Below are positions 8,804 through 15,872 of a DNA stretch of 64,000 bases, piece by piece (position 1 is the first letter of the stretch; each line of letters starts with the position of its first letter). Source of the DNA: Sphingomonas oryzagri (lineage in GTDB: Bacteria; Pseudomonadota; Alphaproteobacteria; Sphingomonadales; Sphingomonadaceae); the NCBI RefSeq assembly GCF_029906645.1, contig NZ_JARYGZ010000001.1, positions 801,208-865,207 on the forward strand, written 5' to 3'. The position numbers and the translations under genes are program-made. Below the pieces are notes generated by a model. The model did no database searches and was not told the DNA's origin. It saw only the letters and a program-made list of their open reading frames with translations.

Positions 8804-9729
8804 GGCGTCATCACCTCGAACGTCGCCGCATAGCTCATCTGGCGGTTCTCGGCGCGCTTTTCGCTCGGTTTGCTGTCTTCGGCCTCCGCGCCGAGCCAAT
8901 ACATGCCGGCTGCGGGCCAGCGGATCGCGACCACGCCGTCGGCGCCGGTGGTAAGCGCCATCTCGCCGACATCGTCCCGGTAGCGATCGCCGCCCGGAAT
9001 GACGCTGATCTTCAGCCCCGCCGCCGGCTTGCCGTCGATCAGGAAGCGGAAGCGCGCGGTCTCGCCGGCGACCACGGCATTGGGATGGGTGATCGGATCG
9101 AGCTCCAGGCCCTTGCCGGTCGGCTTGAAAACCGTGGCGGTAGGCGCGCCTTGCGTCACGAAGGTTTCGATCTTGCTGACGCGTTCGGTCAGGTGAATAT
9201 CGGTGGCGTCGGCCGGCACGTTCTCGAATGCCACCGGAGGCTGTCGACGCGGGCCGCCTTCCGGATTGGCGACCGCCGCATCGCCTCCGGTGCGGGGCTG
9301 TTCGCCCCCGCCGGGACCATCGGCGGCGCCGCGCTCGCCGCCACCGGCCGGTCGCCCGCCACGCGCCGGGCCGACCCGCCGCTCCTCGCCATTCTGCTTG
9401 AACGTCCCGGTGATCGTGCTCTGCTGGCTCGCGACCTTCCAGGTCCCCTGCTGATCGAGCTTCAGGTCGAACACCGAGCGGAACCTGCCCTGCATACCAT
9501 TATAGGTCTCACCAGTGCTGCCGTCGGGCTTGGTGACGGTGATCGATGCGAGCTGGACCGGGCGATGATCGAAGAAGAAGACATGGTCCGATGCGGCGGC
9601 ATCGAAGGTGACGACATTGTCGTCGCCGGCCAGCGACGTGTTGGACGGCAGGATGAACGGATGATCCGCCAGTGCCGCCGAGGACGCGAGCAGGGCGAAA
9701 AGCGATGTGGCGACGATACGACGCATCAT
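8800..9729 (-). CDS. DUF4198 (NikM-like) periplasmic protein
   Basis: The start at 9729 gives MMRRIVATSLFALLASSAALA, a clean signal peptide, followed by DHPFILPS, which is the family's typical mature start. The 309-residue product has an N-terminal beta domain, a low-complexity Gly/Arg-rich linker (about residues 119-155), and a C-terminal Ig-like domain with GADGVVAIRWPAAGMYWL. DUF4198/COG5266 proteins are periplasmic and associated with metal uptake (nickel, cobalt or iron). It sits between DUF2271 and ApbE, only 11 bp after the DUF2271 stop, so it is almost certainly co-transcribed. Confidence 0.9.
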   Translation of the reverse strand: MMRRIVATSLFALLASSAALADHPFILPSNTSLAGDDNVVTFDAAASDHVFFFDHRPVQLASITVTKPDGSTGETYNGMQGRFRSVFDLKLDQQGTWKVASQQSTITGTFKQNGEERRVGPARGGRPAGGGERGAADGPGGGEQPRTGGDAAVANPEGGPRRQPPVAFENVPADATDIHLTERVSKIETFVTQGAPTATVFKPTGKGLELDPITHPNAVVAGETARFRFLIDGKPAAGLKISVIPGGDRYRDDVGEMALTTGADGVVAIRWPAAGMYWLGAEAEDSKPSEKRAENRQMSYAATFEVMTP

Positions 9730-9740
9730 GATCCGCCCCC

Positions 9741-10229
9741 TCACTTCGCTGCAACCACGACGGCGCCGAGTTCGGCCTTGCCGCTCGCACGACCGTTGGC
9801 GGCCGGAAGCGTGACCGGCACGCTGACCAATTCGCGCGTGCCATGTTCGCGCGCAGCCTCGACATGGACCACATAATTGCCGGCCGGGAGGTTGGCGGGC
9901 AGCGCAACGGAATAGCTGCCCGGCCCGCGCGTCGCCCCGCTGACGCCGTCCGCCGGCAGCTGCATCATGCGCCCGCTCTTGCGCCACCAGGAGCGCAGCT
10001 CGGATAGCCACTTGGTGCCCGGTTCCTTGCCGCCGTTCCTGAGCTGATACCAGACGAACAGGCTGCGCGCCTGGCCGCCGCCGGCCGGCTCGATCCATCC
10101 GGCCACGTAGGGCTTCTTGTATTCGGCCAGATCGATGCGCGGCACCGTGACGGTGATGCTCGCCGCCGATGCAACGGACGCCGGAACGATGATGGTGCCT
10201 GCGACGAGAGCGAGACGGGTAGGACTCAT
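9741..10229 (-). CDS. DUF2271 periplasmic protein with ApbE flavinylation motif
   Basis: From ATG 10229 the product is 162 residues with a signal peptide (residues 1-22, MSPTRLALVAG to AASA). The DUF2271 core is recognisable by KKPYVAGWIE, WLSELRSWWRKSGR and the beta-rich C-terminus. Residues 94-100 read DGVSGAT (DNA 9930-9950), which matches the Dxx(S/T)GAT flavinylation motif known from NqrC/RnfG, so Thr100 is the predicted FMN attachment site. This makes it the likely redox carrier of the PepSY-DUF2271-DUF4198-ApbE set. Gap to the PepSY gene upstream is 11 bp. Confidence 0.92.
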   Translation of the reverse strand: MSPTRLALVAGTIIVPASVASAASITVTVPRIDLAEYKKPYVAGWIEPAGGGQARSLFVWYQLRNGGKEPGTKWLSELRSWWRKSGRMMQLPADGVSGATRGPGSYSVALPANLPAGNYVVHVEAAREHGTRELVSVPVTLPAANGRASGKAELGAVVVAAK

Positions 10230-10240
10230 GGTTCGGACCC

Positions 10241-10888
10241 CTAGTGGATGAAGACGATGGCGACGATCAGCGGCACCGCGATGCCGAGGCCGACGAGCGG
10301 CCAGGTCTTCTTGCGATGCTTGGCGTGGAACTGGAGGAGCATCAGGCCGGTGCTGGTGAAGACGAGGACGGCAGCCGCGAAGGCATCGATGAACAGCCGC
10401 CACGGCAGGCCCGTATTGGCGCCCTTGTGCAGATCGTTGAGCAAAGAGATCCAGCCCTGCCGCGTGATCTCGGCCTTGATCGTGCCATCGGCGCGACTGA
10501 CGCTCACCCACGCATCGCCGCCCGGCCGCGGCATCGCGACATAGACCTCGTCGTCGCTCCATTCGCCTGCGCGCCCCGCCGGATCGAGCCCGACCGACGA
10601 TGCGACGGCTTCTGCCACCGGGCCGGGCATCGGCGCGTCATCGGCCTTCGGCGTGGCCTTCAGCATCCGCAGAAGCGATGGGGCCAGCGTGGCGGTCCGG
10701 TCCTCGACGACCGCATGGCCGGGGATCGAGGCGGCATGGTTCAGTGTGATGCCGGTCAGCGCGAACATCAGCATCCCCGCGAGCGAGATCGCCGCCGAGA
10801 TCCAGTGCCACGTATGCAGTTGCTTCAGCCACCAGCCGCGCGAGATTCGCTTCTTCTTGCGGGGCGGCTCGATGGTGGGAGAGGGCAT
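10241..10888 (-). CDS. PepSY-associated transmembrane protein
   Basis: From ATG 10888 the product is 215 residues: a basic N-terminus (PPRKKKRISRGWW), a first membrane helix after LKQLHTWHWISAAISLAGMLM, a periplasmic PepSY-like region, and two further helices near residues 158-180 and 193-213. The LHxWHW and FHxKHRKK histidines fit the haem- or quinone-linked electron transfer seen in PepSY membrane proteins. A longer start at 10945 is in frame, but it lies inside a Fur box, so the shorter start is preferred. It is the first gene of the DUF2271-DUF4198-ApbE run, and likely passes electrons across the inner membrane to the flavinylated DUF2271 protein (inference). Confidence 0.85.
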   Translation of the reverse strand: MPSPTIEPPRKKKRISRGWWLKQLHTWHWISAAISLAGMLMFALTGITLNHAASIPGHAVVEDRTATLAPSLLRMLKATPKADDAPMPGPVAEAVASSVGLDPAGRAGEWSDDEVYVAMPRPGGDAWVSVSRADGTIKAEITRQGWISLLNDLHKGANTGLPWRLFIDAFAAAVLVFTSTGLMLLQFHAKHRKKTWPLVGLGIAVPLIVAIVFIH

Positions 10889-10930
10889 GTTCACCGTGTC
10901 GCGGTGCGTCAAAAGCTGGCGCATTGCAAT

Positions 10931-10949
10931 GGTATTGATTGTCATTCGC
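10931..10949 (-). promoter_or_regulatory. Putative Fur box upstream of the PepSY-DUF2271-DUF4198-apbE operon
   Basis: On the minus strand the site reads GCGAATGACAATCAATACC. Over the 16 central positions 13 match the classic GATAATGATAATCATTATC Fur consensus. It lies 42 bp before the chosen PepSY start. Fur or a Fur-like repressor would shut the operon off in iron-replete cells. Binding has not been tested. Confidence 0.7.
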
Positions 10950-11022
10950 AGAAAAATCGTGTTTCAGCGTCGATACCAAGCTGAAATGATTTCCCCGGTT
11001 GGCGGCGGCGCTGCTGCGCTCG

Positions 11023-11661
11023 CTAGGCTGTTTTCGCCATCTCGCGGTCGAGATAGGCGCAGAACATGTCCGCCAGCGCATCCGCATAGGCGGCGATCTG
11101 GTCCGGTTCGCGCGGGATGGAAGAGAAGTGGGTTCCGGCCGCCTTCAGCGTCGTCCGCGTGATGTCAGCCACGATCGATCGCGTCTCCTCGCTCGCTTGC
11201 GGCAGCAGATCGTGGATGAACGCGTGGAAGATCCGGCCGCTGGCGGCATGAATCTCCTGCGCCTCGGGCGCATCGCGATAGAGCGGTGCGGCATCGTCGA
11301 GCGCGCCCCGTATCTGTGCTTCCTCGCATTCCGATTGGATGAAGGCGTGGACCAGCTTTCGCAGTCGGACAAGCGGGGGTGCCGTGTCATCCTGCAAGAT
11401 GTCTCCCAGCATCGCCGACGTGCTGCGCCATTCGTCGCTCTGCAGCCGGAACAGGATCGCGGCCTTGTTGGGGAAATATTGGTAGAGCGACCCGACACTC
11501 ACCCCGGCACGCTCGGCGACGCGCGCGGTGGTGAAGCGCTGGGCGCCCTCGCTCGCCAGAACCTGAACAGCGGCATCCAGAATCGCCGAAACCAATTCGG
11601 TCGATCGCGCCTGGCGAGGCTGTTTTCGCGAGGAAACATGGGAAGTTTTGCGCGGTGCCAC
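11023..11661 (-). CDS. TetR/AcrR family transcriptional regulator
   Basis: 212 residues. The N-terminal helix-turn-helix is typical: ILDAAVQVLASEGAQRFTTARVAERAGVSVGSLYQYFPNKAAIL (around residues 27-70). The C-terminal ligand domain is divergent, so the effector is unknown. It is divergent from the O-methyltransferase gene at 11757, with a 95-bp shared region holding an inverted repeat that it probably binds. It most likely represses itself and the methyltransferase gene. Confidence 0.92.
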   Translation of the reverse strand: MAPRKTSHVSSRKQPRQARSTELVSAILDAAVQVLASEGAQRFTTARVAERAGVSVGSLYQYFPNKAAILFRLQSDEWRSTSAMLGDILQDDTAPPLVRLRKLVHAFIQSECEEAQIRGALDDAAPLYRDAPEAQEIHAASGRIFHAFIHDLLPQASEETRSIVADITRTTLKAAGTHFSSIPREPDQIAAYADALADMFCAYLDREMAKTA

Positions 11662-11679
11662 GATGGGTGCCCGGTAATG

Positions 11680-11706
11680 CGAATAGGAGATGCGACGAAT
11701 TATTCG
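11680..11706. promoter_or_regulatory. Inverted repeat, candidate TetR operator
   Basis: CGAATA at 11680-11685 and TATTCG at 11701-11706 form perfect 6-bp arms 15 bp apart. The right side also holds the 11-bp palindrome CGAATTATTCG (11696-11706). It lies between the divergent tetR and O-methyltransferase genes, the usual place for a TetR operator. Confidence 0.5.
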
Positions 11707-11756
11707 TATTTTTTCGGCGCGGGCAAGTCCGATCGCCCGCCCATCGGAGAAACCGG

Positions 11757-12422
11757 ATGACCACCCTCGTCAGCGCCCCCGTGGCGCCCCTGCTCGATCG
11801 CCTGTTCGCGGAGGCCGAAGCAACACCCCCGTCCACCAGCCCTGCCTTCGCGTCCGTATCGTCGGACGAACGCCAGCGGCTGATGCGAAGCAAGGCCGAT
11901 TATCGCGCGCTCTATGCGGCGCTCAAGGATTTCGCGCTGCCCGTGTCGCGGGATACCGGGCGCCTGCTCTACATCCTGGCGCGCGCCACGCAGGCGAAGG
12001 CGATCGTCGAGTTCGGCACCTCGTTCGGCCTGTCGACGCTGCATCTGGCATCGGCTTTGCGCGACAATGGCGGTGGCCGCCTGATTACCAGCGAGTTCGA
12101 GCCGTCCAAGCTGGCCACTGCCAAGGTGAATCTCGCCGAGGGCGGGTTGGCCGATCTGGTCGAGTTCCGCGAGGGCGACGCCCTGCAGACGCTCGCCACC
12201 GATCTGCCCGACCGGATCGATCTGGTGCTGCTCGATGGCGCCAAGGCGCTCTATGGCGACATTCTCGCATTGCTGGAGCCGCGTCTGCGCCCCGGCGCGG
12301 TGATCGTCGCCGACAATGCCGATTACTGCCCCGATTATCTGGAACATGTCGGCTCGCCGGCGAACGGTTACCTTACGATGCCCTTCACCGACGATGTCGA
12401 GCTGTCGATCCGGCTGGGCTGA
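11757..12422 (+). CDS. O-methyltransferase-type class I SAM-dependent methyltransferase
   Basis: 221 residues from ATG 11757. The SAM-binding motif IVEFGTSFGLSTLHLASALR is at about residues 82-101, followed by ITSEFEPSKLATAKVNL (motif II), EGDALQTL and DLVLLDGAKALYGDIL (the acidic loop of caffeoyl-CoA/catechol O-methyltransferases), and the C-terminal AVIVADNADYC. The substrate is unknown. It is divergent from a TetR regulator, which suggests induction by a small molecule such as a phenolic compound (inference). Confidence 0.88.
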   Translation: MTTLVSAPVAPLLDRLFAEAEATPPSTSPAFASVSSDERQRLMRSKADYRALYAALKDFALPVSRDTGRLLYILARATQAKAIVEFGTSFGLSTLHLASALRDNGGGRLITSEFEPSKLATAKVNLAEGGLADLVEFREGDALQTLATDLPDRIDLVLLDGAKALYGDILALLEPRLRPGAVIVADNADYCPDYLEHVGSPANGYLTMPFTDDVELSIRLG

Positions 12423-12430
12423 TCGCCTGA

Positions 12431-12462
12431 CCGCCGCCGTGTCCCCAAGGGCACGGCGGCGG
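12431..12462. terminator. Strong hairpin between convergent genes
   Basis: CCGCCGCCGTG (12431-12441) pairs perfectly with CACGGCGGCGG (12452-12462). It separates the convergent methyltransferase and TonB receptor genes. There is no T-tract on either side, so it may work with Rho or as a 3'-end stabiliser. Confidence 0.5.
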
Positions 12463-12468
12463 GGCGCC

Positions 12469-14451
12469 TCAGAAATTCGCGAAGCGGATCACGAAGCGGA
12501 CGTTGCGGCCGGGCATGACCACCTCGTCCTTGTTGAGCGCGGTCGCCGCGCGTTGCACGTCGTTGGTCAGGTTCTGGCCGACGACGGCAAACTGGATGTT
12601 CGGATAGGCCTGGAATGGCCGCACCGCGATCTGCGCGCTCAGATCGTTGTAATGCGCCGTCGCCGTATCGAAATCGCCATAGTCGTTCTGCTTGCCGACA
12701 TAGAGGTAGAGCAGGTTGGCATCGACCATCCTGCTCTTCCAAGTGAAGCCGCCGCCGATGCGGTAGGGCGGGATGCGCGGCACGTTGCCGCCCTGGCCCA
12801 GCGTCGCGCGGGTATAGTCGCCGAGCGCGTTGATCTCGAGGCTGGTGTCGTCACGCTTCAGGAGCGCGTAGGACGCCTTGCCCTCCAGCCCCCGGAAATG
12901 CGCGTTCTGCTGGCGGTAGAACAGCTCCTTGAGATCGCCGCCGTCGCCCTCCACGCAGGTGCCGTCATCGTCGCAGGTGCGGCCGGTGAGGTCGCCGTAG
13001 ATGTAGTTGTGGAACCATGTGTAATAGGCGCTGCCCTCGAAGCGGAACTTGCCGCTGTCGACGCGGATCGTGCCCTCCAGGGAGTTCGCGCGTTCGATCT
13101 TCAGGTTCGGATCGCCCGTCTCGTAAGTGTTCGGGCCGTCATGGCCGCCGCGCGCGTAGAGTTCCGTCTGGCCGGGCGCCCGCCCGGTGCTCGACGCCGT
13201 GAGGCCGAGCTTCACGCCCGACGCCAGATCATAGAGCGCGCCGATCGAGCCGCTCACTGGCGTGAAGCGCGCCTTTGTGAATACGTCGGACTTCGGCGTG
13301 CCGTTGACTTGCGTATGCTCGACGCGGCCAGCCGCCTGCAGCTTCAGCGCGTTCGTCAGCGGCATTTCGGCGAAAATGTAGCCGGATTCGGTCTGGGTCA
13401 GCGTCGGGAAGAGATAGCTCGAATCCTCGCCGATCGCGGAGAAGCGGCGGCGCTGCACCTCGCTGCCGATCGCGAGGTTGGAGATCGGTCCGATCGCATT
13501 GAAGGTCAGCTCGGCGCGGCCGTCCCACTCCCGGTTCTTGAAGGTGGTGTCGACGGTGCCGTCGGGCTCGACCTCCTGATGCTGGTAGTCGGCATAGCTG
13601 CCCCAGAAATCGAGCTTCTTGAGGATGCCCGAACTGATGTCGATCGTGTCGCGGGTCAGCGCCTTGGTCTGGTGCATGACGATGTGCGTCGTGTCGCTCG
13701 GGATGCCGTAATTGGAATCGAAATGCGTGACGGCCGCGCCGAGCTGGCTGTCCCCGAAGAAGTAGGAGGCGCCGCCCGATACGCCGTCGCCGTGGAAATA
13801 GCTGTTCTGCTGGGTGCCGAGCGGCGTGTCGTAATCGCTGGTGTAACGATAGAAGGCGTCGGCATGCAGCGCGAAGCCGCCGCCCGCATTCACGTCCGCC
13901 AGGCCTGACACCTCGGCGCCGTTGTTGACCGTATTGTAGCTGCTATTGATCTCGCCCTGCACGGTCTGCGTCGGCAGGGCGAGCGGCACGCGGTTGTTCA
14001 GCACGTTGACCACGCCGCCGATCGCTTGGCTGCCGTAGCGCAGCGTCGACGGGCCTCGCACCACCTCGATGCTCTGGGCCGAGAGCGGATCGACCGGCAC
14101 GCCGTGATCGGGGCCGATGTCCGACACGTCGGATACGCTCGTGCCGTCTTCCAGCAGACGGACGCGGGTGGCGTCCATGCCGCGGATGATCGGGCGGCTG
14201 GCGCCCGAGGCGAATTCGGTCGCGGAGATGCCCGGCACGCTCTTCAGCGAATCCGCGATATTGTCGCCGCCGGTCGCGAGGATCTGGCTGCGATCGACCC
14301 TGGCGACGATCGTCGGCGTGTCGGTGCCGAACGGCGAGGCGGTGACGACGATCGCGGGCGCTGCGGCGGGGGGCGATGCCGCGTCCTGCGCGGCGGCCAT
14401 GGCGGGGACGAGCGCGACGACAGCCGCGCCCAGCAGATAGTGGGATCGCAT
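12469..14451 (-). CDS. TonB-dependent receptor, ZnuD-like
   Basis: 660 residues with signal peptide (residues 1-21), then the plug domain (IVVTASPF TonB-box region; IIRGMDATRVRLLEDG; IEVVRGPSTLRYGSQAIGGVVNVLNNR) and a 22-strand barrel ending in aromatic Phe (FVIRFANF). The segment SVSDVSDIGPDHGVPVDPLSAQ is typical of the ZnuD group, outer-membrane zinc (and haem) receptors. It follows the DUF2946 gene with a 90-bp gap, and that gene has a Zur box, so zinc uptake under zinc starvation is the best guess. A Cys pair in an external loop (TCDDDGTCVEGDGGD) could bind metal. Confidence 0.9.
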   Translation of the reverse strand: MRSHYLLGAAVVALVPAMAAAQDAASPPAAAPAIVVTASPFGTDTPTIVARVDRSQILATGGDNIADSLKSVPGISATEFASGASRPIIRGMDATRVRLLEDGTSVSDVSDIGPDHGVPVDPLSAQSIEVVRGPSTLRYGSQAIGGVVNVLNNRVPLALPTQTVQGEINSSYNTVNNGAEVSGLADVNAGGGFALHADAFYRYTSDYDTPLGTQQNSYFHGDGVSGGASYFFGDSQLGAAVTHFDSNYGIPSDTTHIVMHQTKALTRDTIDISSGILKKLDFWGSYADYQHQEVEPDGTVDTTFKNREWDGRAELTFNAIGPISNLAIGSEVQRRRFSAIGEDSSYLFPTLTQTESGYIFAEMPLTNALKLQAAGRVEHTQVNGTPKSDVFTKARFTPVSGSIGALYDLASGVKLGLTASSTGRAPGQTELYARGGHDGPNTYETGDPNLKIERANSLEGTIRVDSGKFRFEGSAYYTWFHNYIYGDLTGRTCDDDGTCVEGDGGDLKELFYRQQNAHFRGLEGKASYALLKRDDTSLEINALGDYTRATLGQGGNVPRIPPYRIGGGFTWKSRMVDANLLYLYVGKQNDYGDFDTATAHYNDLSAQIAVRPFQAYPNIQFAVVGQNLTNDVQRAATALNKDEVVMPGRNVRFVIRFANF

Positions 14452-14541
14452 GATATTGCTCCGTGAACCTTGGGTCGGGCGCCGATGCCGTGCGGCGACG
14501 CCCGGAGAGGCGTGAGCGCCTTTGTTATGATGTCGGTGGGT

Positions 14542-14961
14542 TCAGGAAAGGAACGGTGGGCCTCGACCGAGCCAGGCATGTGACCGGTAGCGCCGCGCCC
14601 ACGGGATGAGTGACGAGGCCACGGCACTGGCCACTATGACGGCCGGCACTTTGAGCGCAGGCGGTGCCGAGGAAAGCAGGTGGGCGGCTTGCGCCAGTTC
14701 CAGACAGAACGGGCAGATGGCCGGATCGCGCCCGAGACCAGTGGCGGCCGCAATTCCGGAGTGGGAGGCCGCACGAGCGACTACGGCGTCCGACCCAGCT
14801 TCCAGCGGGTGTACGTGCGTCTCGATGGCGAGGCTTTGCCAAGCGAGCGTCAGCAGCAGGATCAGCGTCGGGATAAGCCTGCGAGCCAGCGGACGGCCGA
14901 GCCGATGGGCCGGTTTCCGTTGGGCGACGCGCGCTACACACTGGAAAGTTCGACTGTTCAC
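14542..14961 (-). CDS. DUF2946 family protein
   Basis: The GTG at 14961 is preceded by AGGG at a good distance and gives 139 residues. Family features are present: an N-terminal hydrophobic helix (LIPTLILLLTLAWQSLA), a HVH motif right after it, a conserved CPFC motif in ICPFCLELAQAAHLL, and a second hydrophobic segment. DUF2946 proteins are small membrane-anchored proteins found next to TonB-dependent metal receptors; His and Cys residues suggest metal binding. It is the first gene of a unit with the ZnuD-like receptor. Confidence 0.78.
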   Translation of the reverse strand: MNSRTFQCVARVAQRKPAHRLGRPLARRLIPTLILLLTLAWQSLAIETHVHPLEAGSDAVVARAASHSGIAAATGLGRDPAICPFCLELAQAAHLLSSAPPALKVPAVIVASAVASSLIPWARRYRSHAWLGRGPPFLS

Positions 14962-15014
14962 CGATGCCCTGATGGATTGGAACCAGCACGCCGCTTCGCG
15001 CTGTTGCAAATTCG

Positions 15015-15029
15015 TTATGTTATAATATC
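15015..15029 (-). promoter_or_regulatory. Putative Zur box
   Basis: The core ATGTTATAATAT (15017-15028) is a near-perfect palindrome and matches the Zur-box core as I remember it from the E. coli znu promoters (ATGTTATAATATCA). It is 54 bp upstream of the DUF2946 start. Zur bound with zinc would repress the DUF2946/TonB receptor unit. The AT-rich site also could carry a -10 element. Confidence 0.68.
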
Positions 15030-15146
15030 TCGTCCGACAAGCGGGCTTTTTGACGGCCAGGTGATAGTCGTCGGGTCTGTGGCCGATGCGCCACGCATTC
15101 CCTTGGTCGGTCCCGCCTTGGGCGGAGCCGTCGCTGCCGACGCGGA

Positions 15147-15782
15147 TCAGTCCGGCCGGTAGCACCGCAGGAAGGTGGCAGCGATCCGCACGGCCTCGCG
15201 GCGGACCTCCTCTTCGTCGCGTTGTTCGATGCCCCAGAGCAGACGCTGGGGATAGCCGCCCGCGCACAGACTGAGGAAGGTGCCGGCTGCCTCACCCGGA
15301 TCGTCGCGGCGCAGCGCCCCTGTTTCCATATGGATCGAGAGGTATTCGGCCAGAAGGATCCGGCTTCGTCCGGGCGCGCGATCGTAGAAGATGCGCCCGA
15401 TCTCCGGAAAGCGCTCGACCTCGCTGATGATCAGCCGCTGGAGCGCCAACGCATCGGGCAGGGTTATGCGGGAGATGAATTTCTCCCCGAAGCCGACCAG
15501 TACGGTGTCGATGGGGAGCGTCGGGTCGAGCAGCGCGCTCATCAGTGCGCGGAAGGTGACCGTCGCGGAATCGAGCACGGCGGCGAACAATTCCTCCTTC
15601 GAGGCGAAATAGCTCCACAACGTGCCCTTGGAGCCGCCCAGATCGGCGGCGATGCCTGACATCGTCGTACGGTCGTAGCCATTCTCCAGGAAAGCGCGGG
15701 TCGCCAGTTCGATGATCGCAGCCCGCCGCTCGGCCTTGCGCGTCTCGCGGCGACCTGGGGGAGGCGTTTCGGTACTCGTCAT
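15147..15782 (-). CDS. TetR/AcrR family repressor of the adjacent MFS efflux system
   Basis: 211 residues. The N-terminal HTH is clear (AIIELATRAFLENGYDRTTMSGIAADLGGSKGTLWSYFASKEELF, about residues 22-66), followed by an AcrR-like C-terminal domain (TetR_C type, with FPEIGRIFYDRAPGR). It is divergent from the NodT/HlyD/MFS pump genes, with two matching operators in the 90-bp gap, so it should repress both itself and the pump until a drug-like ligand binds. Confidence 0.93.
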   Translation of the reverse strand: MTSTETPPPGRRETRKAERRAAIIELATRAFLENGYDRTTMSGIAADLGGSKGTLWSYFASKEELFAAVLDSATVTFRALMSALLDPTLPIDTVLVGFGEKFISRITLPDALALQRLIISEVERFPEIGRIFYDRAPGRSRILLAEYLSIHMETGALRRDDPGEAAGTFLSLCAGGYPQRLLWGIEQRDEEEVRREAVRIAATFLRCYRPD

Positions 15783-15787
15783 GAATT

Positions 15788-15803
15788 CGTACTATAGAGT
15801 ACG
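15788..15803. promoter_or_regulatory. TetR operator O1 (tetR side)
   Basis: CGTACT-ATAG-AGTACG is an inverted repeat with perfect 6-bp arms. On the minus strand it reads AAAACCGTACTCTATAGTACG, almost the same as the second operator at 15845. It overlaps the -10 of the tetR promoter, which fits autorepression. Confidence 0.72.
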
Positions 15804-15818
15804 GTTTTAGATTGACAA
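15791..15818 (-). promoter_or_regulatory. Sigma70-type promoter of tetR
   Basis: On the minus strand TTGTCA (15818-15813) and TATAGT (15796-15791) are 16 bp apart, a good housekeeping promoter. The start point would fall just before the tetR ATG, giving a very short leader. Confidence 0.6.
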
Positions 15819-15844
15819 GCGATTTGGGCAGGCCCAGAGAAAAA

Positions 15845-15862
15845 CCGTACTTCATGGTACGG
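15845..15862. promoter_or_regulatory. TetR operator O2 (pump side)
   Basis: CCGTAC-TTCATG-GTACGG is an inverted repeat with perfect 6-bp arms, ten bases before the NodT-family start. With its flank it reads AAAACCGTACTTCATGGTACG and shares 18 of 21 positions with O1 read on the opposite strand. Confidence 0.72.
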
Positions 15863-15872
15863 AGATTCGATC

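Noticed and set aside
12469-14451. Link of the TonB receptor to the Fur-controlled PepSY operon as a siderophore system
   Set aside because: A TetR and a methyltransferase gene lie between, and the receptor follows the Zur-box DUF2946 gene; its plug looks ZnuD-like.
15030-15146. Extra gene between DUF2946 and tetR
   Set aside because: Frames there are short, have no ribosome site, and extend tetR or DUF2946 shadows; the gap fits a regulatory region.
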